64,000 nt of DNA. Source: Cymbidium sinense (taxonomy: Eukaryota > Streptophyta > Magnoliopsida > Asparagales > Orchidaceae). A program made the translations under genes and the position numbers. Where the stretch lies: NCBI GenBank assembly GCA_021442155.1, contig CM038217.1, positions 144,953,643 to 145,017,642 on the forward strand. The letters are read 5' to 3'. Of this stretch, positions 12,131-23,600 are shown piece after piece (the stretch's first letter is position 1; each line of letters starts with the position of its first letter). The notes beneath the pieces were generated by a model. That model made no database searches. It worked only from the letters and a program-made list of their open reading frames with translations, and was not told where the DNA came from.

Positions 12131-12288
12131 TCGTTTATATAGAGAGAGTTTTATGTATATCCTAAATGATAATTCTCACATAATAATAAAATCTAGAGAA
12201 CAACAAATACATATTTTATATGAAAATTTTATGAAAAGAAAAAAAATCACGAGACTTGATTATTTAGAAAATGAAAAAAATTTATTCT

Positions 12289-13090
12289 TGATATGATTTT
12301 GAAAAAAATCATTGATATGATTTTGAGTTCCGTCGAGATGACAAAAATATCTTAAATCTTTGACATCAATTAAATCACTCTATATAGTGTTTATAGTCAA
12401 TCGGCGTCTACAAGCCGGATCTACGACTTTTCATAATTTTTAAATGCTCAAAATTTATCAAATGATCGAATCATTCGGCCGTCGATAATGCACTATGAAT
12501 TCAAGAATGCCTCCATCTATAAATAGATTCCTCACATCAAAGTGAAGTGAAGTGAGGTGGAGAAAGGAACACTGCCGGTCGTCAACCACATCGGCCGATC
12601 CTTGATCTGCCAAACAAGGAAGAAGAGGAAGAGTCCGAAAGGAAGAGGAAAGAAAGCAAGGAAGAAGAGGAAGAGTCAAGGAAGAAGAGGAAGAGTCAAG
12701 CAAAGAAAAGGAAGAGTCGAGGAAGAAAAGGAAAGTCCGAGCGGGAAGAAGAGGAAAAAGCAGTGAGGGAGGAAGAGAGAGCTCAAGCAGATCCTCAGCA
12801 ATCGCACCCTTCGCTCTCATGGGCTTGCCTAGCCCTTCAGCTTTTCTCCTTCCCAAGATTCCATTCAAATGAATACTGTGCATCATTGTTCTTTATTCTC
12901 TCTCTGTGCATGTAATCCCGTTATCGAAGACTTTGTACTCAGCATATAAGCTTTCTTGTTTAGCTGGTTTTCCCTCTTTGATTTTCCGAGTTAAAGTTGT
13001 GTCTCTTGTTCTCTCTTTAATTACTTGTGTCGGACTTAGAAATATCGTGTTATTCTGCTGGTTTTAGCAGATTCTCATATCACTCTCTTT
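12289..13090 (+). mobile_element. Solo LTR (Ty3/gypsy family of the 30-52 kb region), plus orientation
   Basis: It matches the LTRs at 29.8, 34.5, 40.0, 43.1 and 51.4 kb but in the opposite orientation. It starts TGATATG. The word ACATCAATTAAATC is at about 12363, a TATA box (CTATAAATAG) at about 12518-12527, and a GAAGAGGAAGAGTC purine minisatellite at 12610-12775. The end region CTTTAATTACTTGTGT is at about 13014. No internal domain or partner LTR adjoins it. The 3' end is approximate and no target duplication was found. The lysine- and arginine-rich frame at 12557-12766 comes from the purine tract. Confidence 0.65.
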
Positions 13091-13249
13091 AAAGGAGGAT
13101 GGATTGGATGATTAAATGATAATGAGTAGCATTGGGAGATGATAGATATTATGTGATAATGATAGTGAGAGGCATAAATATTGATGAAAATTGGCGACAT
13201 GCTATGATGCATCGATATTTTCAAAATAACTAATGCCTGGCTGCCATAC

Positions 13250-13735
13250 ATTCGACATCTCTTCCAGACAACACGAGAATTAGATTAAAATAAAATTTAA
13301 AAATTAAAAGCACACGTATTAAATAATTGAATTATAATTATATAAAAATATTTTAAATATAGTTTGTTATATTTTAAATTATTGTAAAGAGTTTTGGAAA
13401 TTTAGAGAATGAGATTTGAACTAAAAAAATAGAATAATAAAATATATTTATTATAAATAATTATAATTAAATTTATAAATTCAGAATTGAAAATCAATTT
13501 TATTTATTAGAATTAGTAAAGTACAATAAAATAAATAACTTAAGTAATTAATTTAAATGTTATAATTAAATGACTTGTTTTTTTATTATTTTTAATATAT
13601 TACCTATTTTATTTATACATATTATTCTTAATTATTATTATAATGTCATGTCCAACGCATGTCCGTGCCCCATATTTTTAAAGTAGGAGTTTCCCGTTTT
13701 GTGTCGTGTCATATCTGTGTTTGTGCATCATAGGC
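13250..13735. repeat. MITE-like element, copy 2
   Basis: Diverged copy of the element at 756-1320, in the same orientation. Shared words include TTAAATAATTGAATTA, GTTTTGGAAATTT, TTTATTATAAATAATTA, and AACGCATGTCCGTGCCCCATATTTTTA near the right end. It lacks the long TA array of copy 1. Confidence 0.5.
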
Positions 13736-13857
13736 GACATGTAATATGGGCATCAAGTGATGGCATGCATTGAATGGATAATGAAACATGCATCTAATAA
13801 AAACAAATATGTGTGTTGCCACTTTTCATTATGTGACACATGCATCTAATAAAAACA

Positions 13858-14050
13858 AGGGGGATTTACATACATATCACACAATTCTTATGTATTTACA
13901 TATCTAACACCTAAACTTTAATTTTTCATATCTTTCTTTATTAAACTTTTACACTTTATTCTTTTAAAATGAAATGCCTTTTAAGCATAAAAAGTTAGAT
14001 AAGTAAATATCTTTAGGTGTTGTATACATAAGCTGTGTGGTATAACTTTT
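13858..14050. repeat. Palindromic MITE-like repeat (TTTACATACAT family)
   Basis: About 190 bp with inverted ends. The left end reads GATTTACATACATATCACAC and the right end, reverse-complemented, reads ATACCACACAGCTTATGTAT. Related copies are at 4.4-4.7, 29.15-29.37, 29.74/35.40-35.59 and 41.22-41.46 kb. It has no coding capacity. Confidence 0.6.
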
Positions 14051-14129
14051 CTTTTCAAATTAATTTTATCATAAAGATTTTTTTTTGTCTAGTCATTAAA
14101 AAAAAAAATGATCAAAGGAATTCTAAGGA

Positions 14130-14552
14130 AAGAAAACTTACAAGATAAGCTTTAAGAATATAGGCACCACTCATATAAATGTTGTTCAAGATGACAAAAT
14201 TAGTTGTATCAATTCATATAAACTCTGTCTAAGTATGACCTGAACCTAATCTATTTATTAAATAGATCAAAAACTTCAATTGATCTTTTAGACCTCAAGT
14301 CTATTAACTCGAATATGACCAGAGTAACATATTTAAATATGAAATTCAGATCAAAATAGATTCAAAATCAAATCAAATTTGAATTTATAGGTTAATCTCG
14401 GATCAATTTCAAATTGGCATGTCAAAATTGAGTCAATTTCAACTTATTTGATCAACAAGAACTTGATAAAATAATAATAATAATAATAAACGGATTATAT
14501 TCTCAACTCTAATCTGACTCGAAAGCTAATCAAGTCAATCCAAACATAATTG
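14130..14552 (-). repeat. Unnamed repeat family, inverted copy, left part (split by LINE)
   Basis: Reverse complement of parts of 10400-11650 (for example GGTGCCTATATTCTTAA, and the AATTTGAATTTATAGGTTAA region). It stops at the LINE insertion point, and the continuation is found at 20045. Confidence 0.7.
14542..14552. repeat. Target-site duplication of LINE 1, left
   Basis: AAACATAATTG here is repeated exactly at 20034-20044, immediately after the poly(A) tail. The outer bases could include some poly(A). Confidence 0.8.
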
Positions 14553-14757
14553 GGAGCTGAGATCAAAAGCTTTGCTCCAAAGGAAATTAGGGCATGCCTT
14601 TTGGGCTTCTCTAGTTCTCGCGGCTGTGCCTCTTCCTTTCTACCTCTCTAGGTTGATTTTCACCCTTTGGTTTGTTCCATTCTCCCCTCTTCTCCTTTTC
14701 TTCTTGTGAGGTAGGCTTAGCTCATCCTTCCTCCTAGTTGGGGCTCTCACCCTAACC

Positions 14758-15454
14758 ATGAACCCTGATCTCTTACACTCCTCTAACTTCCCCCTCCTAT
14801 CTTCTTTGATCCTGGGTGCTTCTCCTTCCTCCAACAATCTTGCCTCACCTTGTCCTATAATGCATTGGAAAGATCTTACGCTCAGAATAAAGGAAAATCA
14901 TCCTCTCTTTGTCCCTTCAATCTTAGAGGTTGTTGTTTTCTCTGAGGATGAGCTCATAGATGGCCAAAAAGAATGGTGCCTTTTTTTGGTCGGCCATGAC
15001 ATAGGGAAGCGACCATTTTATGGCTCCCTTCTGGAAGCAGTTAAAAAGAAGTGGAGCTTCAAGGGGGCTCTCGATCTCTTGACATTGGAGGGTGATTTCT
15101 TCTTGTTTAAATTCTCTTGCCAAGAGGACTTTGATCTTGTCTGGGATCATGGCCCCTACTTTCCAAATGGGAGGTCATTCATTTTTTAAAAATGGTCTTG
15201 AGACTTCAGACCTTCCAAGAAATTTTTTTTCTAAAATACCTTTGTGGATTAAGCTTCCAAAATTTCCACTTTGTTGTTGGAATGAAGCTGATTTCTCTAA
15301 AGTTGCTAGCAAAGTTAGAGTTTCGTTAGTAGTGGATAATCTCACGACCACCAAGTATAGGATTATCTTCGCTCGAAAATGTGTCCAAGTAAATCCTTCA
15401 TCTCCTTTTCCCGACTCAATGTCTATTAACCTCAATGGTATTAAATTCGAGTAA
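14758..15454 (+). pseudogene. LINE 1 ORF1, DUF4283-like, frameshifted
   Basis: The first frame (14758-15189) encodes about 143 residues. It includes KKKWSFKGALDLLTLEGDFF and KFSCQEDFDLVWDHGPY, the pattern of the DUF4283 nucleic-acid-binding domain in plant LINE ORF1 proteins. Near 15175 the frame shifts, and the domain continues in the frame to 15454 with PLWIKLPKFPLCCWNE and later FARKCVQVN. The product would bind element RNA. A short, proline-rich segment follows to about 15830, where CCHC knuckles would be expected, but I cannot identify intact ones. Confidence 0.75.
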
Positions 15455-16133
15455 GCAATTATTTAAAGCTATTGCTTATGTTTTCTCTTTCTCCATGAAT
15501 ATTCCGCTTACCCTTCTAAACTCAGAAAAGGCACCCCAGAGGGCGCCACACCCACCCCAGTATCCCAGGCCGAATAGATATTACAATGACAAACCAAGCT
15601 ATCTCTCCCCTAGATAGAGACACTTGCTCCTCTCTACCATCAAATTAGAGGCACTAGAGGCCACCCTCCCTCACCACTCTATCACTAATCTAAACCAGCT
15701 TCTGGTACATTTCCCTCCTCCTCAAGAGGAACATCAGATTCCTACTGAATCCACTTCTGAGGATGGAGTTTCACATTCGAATCATATTCCCAATTCTAAT
15801 ACTCAAGGCATGCTCACGAGATCGGCCTGATCTACGGCTTTCAAACAAACAAGTCCAATAAAGCCTTGCAAACTCCTTAAGCGTCAGAGTTGGACTCCCT
15901 AAATCCTCTCACATTGGGCAAACTAATAGTAAGATGAAAGGTAAGTAGGTTTCTATATCTACTGCCCCCTTCCTCCCCTCCCCTTCTCCCTACTGCATAT
16001 TGTTATGAGTTTTTTGTCTTGTATAAACTAGAATGTCTAAGGCCTTCTAGCGGAAGGTAGAATTAAAGACTGCTTTAGAATAATAAAGGATTTCAACCTT
16101 AAGTTACTCTATCTCTTAGAAACAAAACTGTCT

Positions 16134-16910
16134 TTGACTTCACTGTCTGATTCCTTTCTAGTTAACAAGCTCAAGTTATTTCACTCGGCAGGAAATGTCA
16201 ATAACTTTGACTCTCATTATGGTGGTAGAATTTGGATTAAATGGAACTCCTCTTGTATCTCCTTTAATCCAACTCTTATCTCTAATCAACTTATTCATGA
16301 CAATGTTATTTATAATAACTCCTATTCTTTCTTTCTTACTTGTGTTTATGGTCATAATAACTCTCAAGACAAAAGAGCTCTTTGGATAAACCTACATAAC
16401 ATTGCCTCCTATATCTCCTCCCATTGGGTGTTATCTAGTGACTTTAACTACATCCTCTTCAACAAAGAGAAAATGGGAGGAAATCCTATTCCTCCTAGCA
16501 AGTTGGTTGATTTTAAGGACTGTGTTCATGATTGTGATCTCCTCGACCTTTCTAGTACTAGTATTCAGTTCACCTGGTCTAATCAGCAAGCAGAAAATCT
16601 AATCCTTACCAAGATTGATCGGGTTTTGTGTAACACCTCTTGGCTTGACACTTTTCCTTCCTCTTTCTACAGAGTGGCTTCCCTACTATCATCGGATCAT
16701 TCTCCACTTATCATTCTTCCAACTCAGAGATTATCAACGTCATCCAGATTTATGTTTAAAAACCACTGTACCACGTACAACATTTTTCTAAGGTGGTTAA
16801 GGAAGCTTGGAGTTGTTTCATTTCTGGTGATCCCTTATTTGTGCTTTCAAAGAAACTTTTTCAAACTAAAGCTGCCCTTAGAAGACATACTTCGGACTTC
16901 TTCTCTTTAG
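16134..16910 (+). pseudogene. LINE 1 endonuclease domain (EEP family), degenerate
   Basis: The frame retains the plant L1 endonuclease signatures: TCVYGHN followed by the ALW segment, SSDFN in place of the usual GDFN, FTWSNQ, LTKIDRVLCN with a following W, and SSDHSPL. This enzyme would nick target DNA for target-primed reverse transcription. The N-terminal part, with its first acidic residues, is missing or out of frame upstream, and the SSDFN substitution removes the normal Gly. Beyond about 16750 the frame leaves the conserved region. It is not expected to be functional. Confidence 0.8.
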
Positions 16911-17399
16911 CTTCTCAACTTTCCTCTCTTAAGTTGGCTCAGGATGAAGCTTTTGTGCTCTTGAGAAGGACCCAGACAACCAAGACCTCATCACTAAGGC
17001 TTTAAGCATCAATGAGAGTTATCAAACTCTTAGCAAGAGGGAGAGTTTATGGGCAAAATAACGTGCTAAAGCACATTGGCTTATTAATTCAGATGATGAT
17101 CTCAGGTTTCCCTACAGCTCTATCAAGGAGAGACAAAATTCAATCCGCATTTGGAGTTGCCAAACATTAAATGGCACATTATCTAACCCTGACTCCATCT
17201 CTATTGAAATTTGTAATTATTATTCCTCTCCTTTCAATAGCAAGAAAGGTAATATCCACTACATCACTCTATTCGACTAGAAGGATCCATCTCCTCATCG
17301 CAAGCTTCCCTTTTATCGATGGATATCACTGGCCAGGAAATCACCTAGGCTCTACATAGCATCAATGATAACAAGTCTCATGGGTCATATGGCTTTAAT

Positions 17400-18290
17400 T
17401 CTAAGTTTTTCACCACTTGTTGGGACCTTATTGGCAGCTCATTTCTTCTTCAAAACTTCTACCAAATAAGTTTAAACACAGCCTTCTCACATTAATACCC
17501 AAGGTCAAACACTCAAACTGCCTCTCTGATTACTGCTCCATCTCTCTCTGCAATACCTTCAATAAGGTCCGTGCTAAAGTGCTGGCTAATCATCTTAAGA
17601 GGGTGCTACCTACTATTATACATCCTTCCAAATCTGCATTCATTAAAAGGAGAGACATTTCAGATAATATATCTTTGGCTCATGAAATCTATCACAATTT
17701 CAAATCTTATACAAATATGGAAAAGTTTATAGCTAGGTTTGATCTCAGGAAAGCATTTGACACAATCAACAAGGAATTTATTATCTTTAGGCTGCAGCAA
17801 TTAAGCTTCCTCGTCAACTTTGTTCACTAGATAGTTGCTATGTTAGTGATATTCCTTTCTCTATTGTGCTAAATGGTGAAATCAAGGGTTACTACAATTC
17901 CTTCAATGGGCTTAGGCGGGGTTGTCCCCTTTCCCCCCTCCTATTTACAATTGTCATGGATTCCTTTTCATGCCTTATCAAGTGGGAGGTGAGCCTGCAC
18001 AAATTTTCTCCCTTCAATTCTAGAAATTGCTCTGTTTCCCACTTACTCTTTGTTGATGATCTACTTGTTATGGGACAAGCTGATGTTACTATTGTTGATT
18101 CCCTGAAGTTTGTCATTGATAACTTGGCTGCCTTCTCAAGCTTGGAGATTAAAGGGGGAAATTCTATTATCTACATATCTCACAATCTTGGGTTGGTTGA
18201 AACTTTCAGCCGAAAGCTTAATGTCAATATTGGTAAATTTTCTTTCAAATATCTAGGAATTGCCTTGAATGCTGCCCCCCCTTAAATCAG
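17400..18290 (+). pseudogene. LINE 1 reverse transcriptase domain, degenerate
   Basis: Two frames carry the domain. The first (17417-17830) has LTLIPKVKHSN, a CSISLCNTFNKV motif (family RPISLCN), SAFIKRRDISDN and FDLRKAFDTIN. The second (17866-18285) has NGLRRGCPLSPLLFTIVMDS and the catalytic box LLFVDDLLVM, where plant L1 enzymes usually have FADD. The break between the halves near 17830 and stops outside them make it inactive. It would copy element RNA at the nicked target. Confidence 0.85.
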
Positions 18291-18974
18291 TGCACTTCAA
18301 CTCTCTTTTTGAAAAGTTATTTGGCTAGCTTGCTGGTTGGAAGAGCAAATCTATATCCTATGGTGGAAGACTACAACTTCTCAGGTCCTCTTTAAATAAT
18401 TATCTTACTTATTGGTTAAGGTCAATCTCTATCCCTATATGTATGCTCAACAAAACATCCTCCTTGTCAACTAATTTTTTCTACCATGGTGATGAGCCTA
18501 GAAAATTATACCTTATCTCTTAGGCAATGACAGCTCTCCCTAGAGATAAAGGTGGTTTGGGGCTTATCTCTGTCTTAACTCTGAATTAAATTTGCAAAAT
18601 TAAAATTCTATGGAAAATTCTAAACAAATCAAACTTATTAGCTCATTGGTGTGATCACAAATATGAGTCCCTTTGGTGCAACTCTTCTTCTTGACAATCA
18701 CACCTTTGGAGGGAACTTAAAAACAGTGCTCAACGTGTTAGAGATAAACTCTCATTTAGCATTAGGGTTGTGTCTAACCTATCCCTCTTCTTTGATCCTT
18801 GGTGTGCTGATTATTCTTTGTTTGAATGGTTAGGTATGGAGTGCTTTGCCATTTTTAAGAAAAACCCTATGGCCAAACTGAGCTCAATCTTGATCAATGG
18901 GAATTGGGAATCCTCTAAATCTTGAAGTAATGAACCCCCTATGCCCTTCTTAAGAATATCAAGAAGCACCAAGA

Positions 18975-19499
18975 ATGACTTGGTCCTTTGGAATGGAAAG
19001 GACAATCTCTCATGCAAGCTCCTCTGGTTGGCGCTGGTGGATCCTATCCCCTGTTGATTGGAGTGGAGAGATATGGTTCAAAGGATTCACTATCAATCTT
19101 GCTATTTTTTGTTGGATGACCTATCTTGAAGGGCTTAAGACATCTGACCTCCTTCACAGGAGGGGAATTGGCCAAACTCTAATCTATTTTCTTTGTAGGA
19201 TATCTCTGGAGTCCCATCCTCATCTTTTCTTTGAATGCCTGATCTCCATGAGGCTTATTCAAGCTCTACTGCTGAATGGAAATTTTCTTTTAATGCAATC
19301 AAATCTTGCTCAAGTCTTGAGCTCTGTTTCTGGTGCTGATCGCGAGGCTATTAAAATGTTGTGTTATCTTATTATCTCAGCTTTAGTTTATGAAATATGG
19401 ATTGAAAGGAATCGTATATTGCATAGAAATGAAGAGAGACATTTCTCTGGGTTAGTCTTAAGCATCAAAGGTCGGGTGTCTTCTAAATTAAAATGCTAG
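18975..19499 (+). pseudogene. LINE 1 C-terminal zinc-binding (zf-RVT-like) region
   Basis: The frame contains LLHRRGI, then an FLCRISLESHPHLFFEC segment, resembling the Cys/His cluster (C..E....HLFF.C) at the end of plant L1 ORF2, followed by YEIWIERNRILH, which is also typical of that tail. Sequence from 19500 to about 20020 is the degraded end and 3' UTR of the element. Confidence 0.65.
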
Positions 19500-20033
19500 A
19501 ATTTGAAGCCTTCTTAGCCCCCTTATGTCGTTACTATATTGGAACAATGACGAAGCCTTACTTAACCTCCATCTTCCTCCTTTTCTTTTCTGTCAACGAG
19601 GCAGGCCGGACGATGATGTGTTTTGCACAACAAGCAATTTTGGGCTTCCTGTCTCGATTGCTGCTCGAGCTCCTCAATGCAATGAGGGAATATTCTTTTC
19701 TGAGTATGTGCTACATCCTTCATTCTTGGGTTGACTGTATCGTATTCCCTTGGATGGCAGATGCGGACCCTCAGACAGACAATCCCACGCTTCTCTTACT
19801 TAAGTTTTGGTTCTTGCTTGTCTATATTCATCTCCTGATGAATTTTTGTTTTACTGAGTCCAGCCCTCATTGTGTTCATTCCTGTTATTCTATTTTCTTA
19901 GTTCTTTCTTTAATTCTGGGCTCTCTTTGATCCCGGTGCTCTCCACTGAATTTCAGATATAGTTTTTATATGTATCATTTTATTTCTTTGAAATGAATTG
20001 GGCTAAGCTCTCAACTTTTTCAACAAAAAAAAA

Positions 20034-20044
20034 AAACATAATTG
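20034..20044. repeat. Target-site duplication of LINE 1, right
   Basis: Exact repeat of 14542-14552 (AAACATAATTG), directly following the poly(A) run. Confidence 0.8.
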
Positions 20045-20825
20045 TTTTATTTGCTTTTTTTTTTTTTGGATCAGTCATTGACACTTTTAGGCGAAAATAA
20101 AATAAGTGTTTAAGGACTGGTAAGAATCAGTAAAAACACCATAATCGTGCGCAGAATTAGGAAGGTAGGTGGGCCCTAATCTTAATTGCACAGAAGTTGG
20201 ACAGATCGACGCGAGACAACACGCCACACTATTTATTTTAAATACTAAATTTAAACTAAATAATTTAATCTAAACAATCAATATATTTGGGCCACCACTC
20301 ACATGCTCCCGTTTTGCATGGGCGATAGCATTAAGATTTATAAATCTCATCAAAAATAACTGCACAATGAATTGCTTTTGATTGCTTCCCCTCTGGTTTA
20401 TTTTTTTTATTTTTTCAATAATATTTGTATCAGGAATATTTGTACAAAATATTTGTACATACCCATTTTTGATATTTTTAAACATATGAAATGATTTGTA
20501 AAATAAATTTTATTTAATATAAACTCATATTAATTCAAATTAATTATTCCATATTCATAATTAATTTGGAAACAATTTATATTTCATGATTATTACAAAA
20601 TCTAAAAAAATATGAATTATATTCTAAGTATTTAAGTGACATATTGTCATTATGGCGTAACATAAGATTCATGCTCAATTTCAAATTAGAATTTATTAAT
20701 TCATTTAATACAATCTATTTATTACATTAAATTTGTATTTAATTATTTATTTTAGTTATAATGCAAGGAAAAAGGACCCTAGCGAGCTCAAAACTTCTGG
20801 CAGAGGAGGAGGAGAAAGAGGGAGC
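20045..20825 (-). repeat. Unnamed repeat family, inverted copy, right part
   Basis: Reverse complement of 9400-10395. Shared words include the GACACTTTTAGGCG region, GACAGATCGACGCGAGACAACA, CATGGGCGATAGCATTAAG, and finally GACCCTAGCGAGCTCAAAAC with a GAGGAGGAG tail. It is the continuation of 14130-14552 across the LINE. Confidence 0.75.
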
Positions 20826-21650
20826 CATATTCTAACATATACAGTAATAAATTTAATCATTTTGTACAAAAAATAAATTTTGGATGAGCTGTGTATGGCT
20901 ATATATTTAATGAGAGAGAAGTAAAGAGTCTGTTAGCTATTTAGAAGAATAGTTATATTTATGATCACATATTTTTATTATTTATTTTAAATTTCGAATG
21001 ACTAAGTTTTAAATGTATAAATATTACTGTTAATTTTTTTTTTAAATCCTACCATTTAGAAATTTAAATAAATGATAAAAAAAACGGATGAAAACAAAAG
21101 TTATTCTATCTTTCCATCTATGCTATTAGTCTACAGTCTCCCAAAGCCATATAGAGTTACCATCTCTCGTGGATAATGTTTCCTCAAAATTAATTTTTTA
21201 TCATTAAAAAAAATGATTTCCAGTGCGTGGGTCTTTTTTATTATTATTTTAAGAAAATAAGAATAATAAAATTTTTTTAAAAGGTTATATTTGATCCAAT
21301 TATATATATAAAAAAAGAAAATTTTAAAATGGAGCTCAAAAAAGAAAAAAAACTTTTAATGAGATAAGCATTAAGAATATTGGCACCAATTATATAAATG
21401 ACATCATCTAAAATGGTAAAATTAGATGTGTTAATTCAGGTTAATTGATTCTTTTTTATTTAACCCGACCTTGATAAATATGACCAGAATCTAATCCATT
21501 AATTAAATAGGTTAATTTTTTGGCATTTAAGTCTATTAACCCCAATATCATGTGTAACACATTTAGACGTATAATTTAGGTTAAATTTGGTTTAAAATCA
21601 AGTCAAATTTGAATTCATAAGTTAATTGAGTCAAAATTTTAAAATATTGA
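20826..21650 (-). repeat. Unnamed repeat family, second inverted partial copy
   Basis: 20850-21300 is the reverse complement of 12130-11690 (for example CTCCCAAAGCCATATAGAG), and 21360-21650 corresponds to 11640-11400. Read on the minus strand it precedes the copy at 20820-20045, so the inverted locus has partial unit + full unit, matching the two-unit arrangement at 9.4-12.1 kb. Confidence 0.65.
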
Positions 21651-23180
21651 AATTTCAACTAAATCTTTCTTTTTTTTATTAAGGATTCAACTGCATTAGA
21701 GCGATTCCTTAACTTTTAGAATTTAAAAATTAAATTAGTCATATTTTTTAAACATTATATATATAATAAAAACTTTATTAATGAGTTTAAAATATTTAGT
21801 TTACATATAATAAAAACTTTTATAATTTTTAAAATTGAATTAACTGATTTTTATAAATGAATTAAAATTTAAAATATGAAAAGAATATATATGGTAGATC
21901 TTTTAAAAATTTTGGAGTTGATTGGGATCAATTTTGTCTTGTGTCTTTTATATTTATTTTTATGCTATTTTTAAAAATATATTTATTTTATGTATTTTTT
22001 ATGTATTTTTATTTTTTATTTTCAAAAATAAATAACATTATTTTTAAAAACACTCAAAAATAGTTTTTAAATATTTTGTGTGTTTTTAAAAATAATAATA
22101 ACCACTAAATATATTTTACTTTAAAACAAATTTAAAATATAAAATAAAAATAAATAATAAAAGTGATCTTAAATAACCACTTAATTTTCTAATATTGGTA
22201 TCATTGCATGCAAATTATTTTATGAAACCTAATTAGTTTGCATAATTAGATCAACTAATTCAAAACCCATGAACAAGGATCTAATGATAAAGTTTCTATT
22301 CAATAAATTTATTTTGAGAAAAATTTAACATAAAAAATAATTTTTATATTTATCTTAAGTTAAAACTAATAAATAAAATTTATTTTAATTAATTTTAAAT
22401 AATATATTTTGCTCGGTTACTAGCTCACTTGCCGTCACGCCTCTACCTTCTTGATAAAATTATGCAGATAGAAGAAAGTACTTAATTTATCGCGGTCAAG
22501 CCCGAGCCAATAGCACAAAATTATAATGCCTGTACCTAAGAAAAAAATTAGAATATCTGGATTAAAATTTAATTACGATGACCTTTAAAAATTTTAAATT
22601 AATTTAATCATAAATATGTTGGAATAACTTAAATATAAGAAAACAAATAAATTAATTGTGTAATGTGGACCACATTTAATAATTATTTAATTTATAATTT
22701 AATAACTAATTATTTTCTTAAATCCTATTGAACAAGAGATTAATTATTTATTGATGATTTGATCAAATAACCTTTTCATTGGACTTTTTCCTAAGCATTA
22801 AGTGTTAATTTTTCTCTCCATTAATATTAACTACATCAAGAAAAAAAGTTGCGATGAAGAAAAATAAAACTCTAATTTCAAAATTTTAAAGGAATTTATA
22901 AATAATTTTGGTATGTATTTTATATTTTATCAAAATTTGTGAAAATCATTTTATTCAAATTCTTGAAATTAAATATTTATATAATTAATTCTATTTACAT
23001 AAAGAATAATTTTTATGCAAGCAATAATTTATTAAAAAAATACCAGAAAAAACTAATTAATACTTTTTATATTATATTAACCTTACATATTTGAAAATTA
23101 AAAATTAAAAATTAAAAATTTATTTTCATTACAATTTAATCAAAATATTTATTTAATTATTCACATTTATAAAGTCAGGC
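21651..23180. other. AT-rich intergenic DNA, nothing assigned
   Basis: Very AT-rich sequence with no long open frame. 22420-22520 is briefly GC-richer. No gene, RNA or bounded repeat was seen. Confidence 0.5.
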
Positions 23181-23497
23181 AGGACCTCGAATAACAACAA
23201 AAACACGCATGAAAGATGACGTCATCACACTCCCCCATCTTGGGCCCACCTCGCACCCCCCCGTACATATCCAGACCTGCGAATTGAAGCGGCGACAATT
23301 CATCGCGTATGTTACGGAAGCGAGCAACTGCCGCCGTGCAACTGGATGGGGGAAGACCGGTATTGCTTCGACACGTGTTCTATCTTATCCGGTCACCTTC
23401 AAAATCTGAGTCAGCTGGGTCCCACCTGTCAAGTCAAGGCAATTTTTCGCACCGTCCACGTGTGAAATCCTCGGCCGTCGGATGATGACGTATAGCA

Positions 23498-23531
<34 letters not shown>

Positions 23532-23600
23532 AGACGAGCCGCGTCGAATCGCCGAGTGGCATAAAGTATATTCGACTGTGACCGACGACTGTGAACCTAT
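23181..23600. promoter_or_regulatory. GC-richer island with clustered ACGT-core elements
   Basis: About 350 bp of GC-richer DNA sits between very AT-rich flanks. It holds four ACGT cores: TGACGTCA at 23217-23224, ACACGTGT at 23371-23378, CCACGTGT at 23457-23464 and a TGACGTAT near 23486-23493. These are the bZIP/bHLH-type motifs of plant promoters. GGGCCCACC and GGGTCCCACC words are also present. The minus strand reads TTTATAAATG near 23163-23172, a possible TATA box. No gene follows on either side, so it may be an orphan promoter or an LTR remnant. The 66-codon frame 23209-23409 has no recognised domain. Confidence 0.4.
23499..23530. repeat. (ATT)n microsatellite
   Basis: About ten ATT triplets at the edge of the GC-richer island. 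Confidence 0.9.

Larger units (their letters stand above)
14553..20033 (+). mobile_element. L1-type non-LTR retrotransposon (LINE 1), full-length but inactive
   Basis: 5.48-kb element bounded by an 11-bp target duplication and ending in a poly(A) tail (20025-20036). Plus-strand coding order is ORF1 with a DUF4283-like domain (14758-15454), then apurinic-type endonuclease (16134-16800), reverse transcriptase (17400-18290) and a C-terminal zinc-binding region (about 18975-19499). This is the plant L1 architecture. All parts carry frameshifts or stops. It inserted into a copy of the unnamed repeat family; joining 14552 to 20045 restores the continuity seen in the uninterrupted copies at 10.4 and 11.25 kb. 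Confidence 0.9.

Noticed and set aside
12458..12886. 142-codon minus frame and 69-codon plus frame with Lys/Arg/Ser-rich composition
   Set aside because: Both are translations of the purine minisatellite in the solo LTR. The same artefact appears in every other LTR (for example 30035-30337, 40265-40649, 43405-43774, 51622-52006).
23209..23409. 66-codon plus frame in the GC-richer island
   Set aside because: No recognisable domain; open mainly because of the local GC content.
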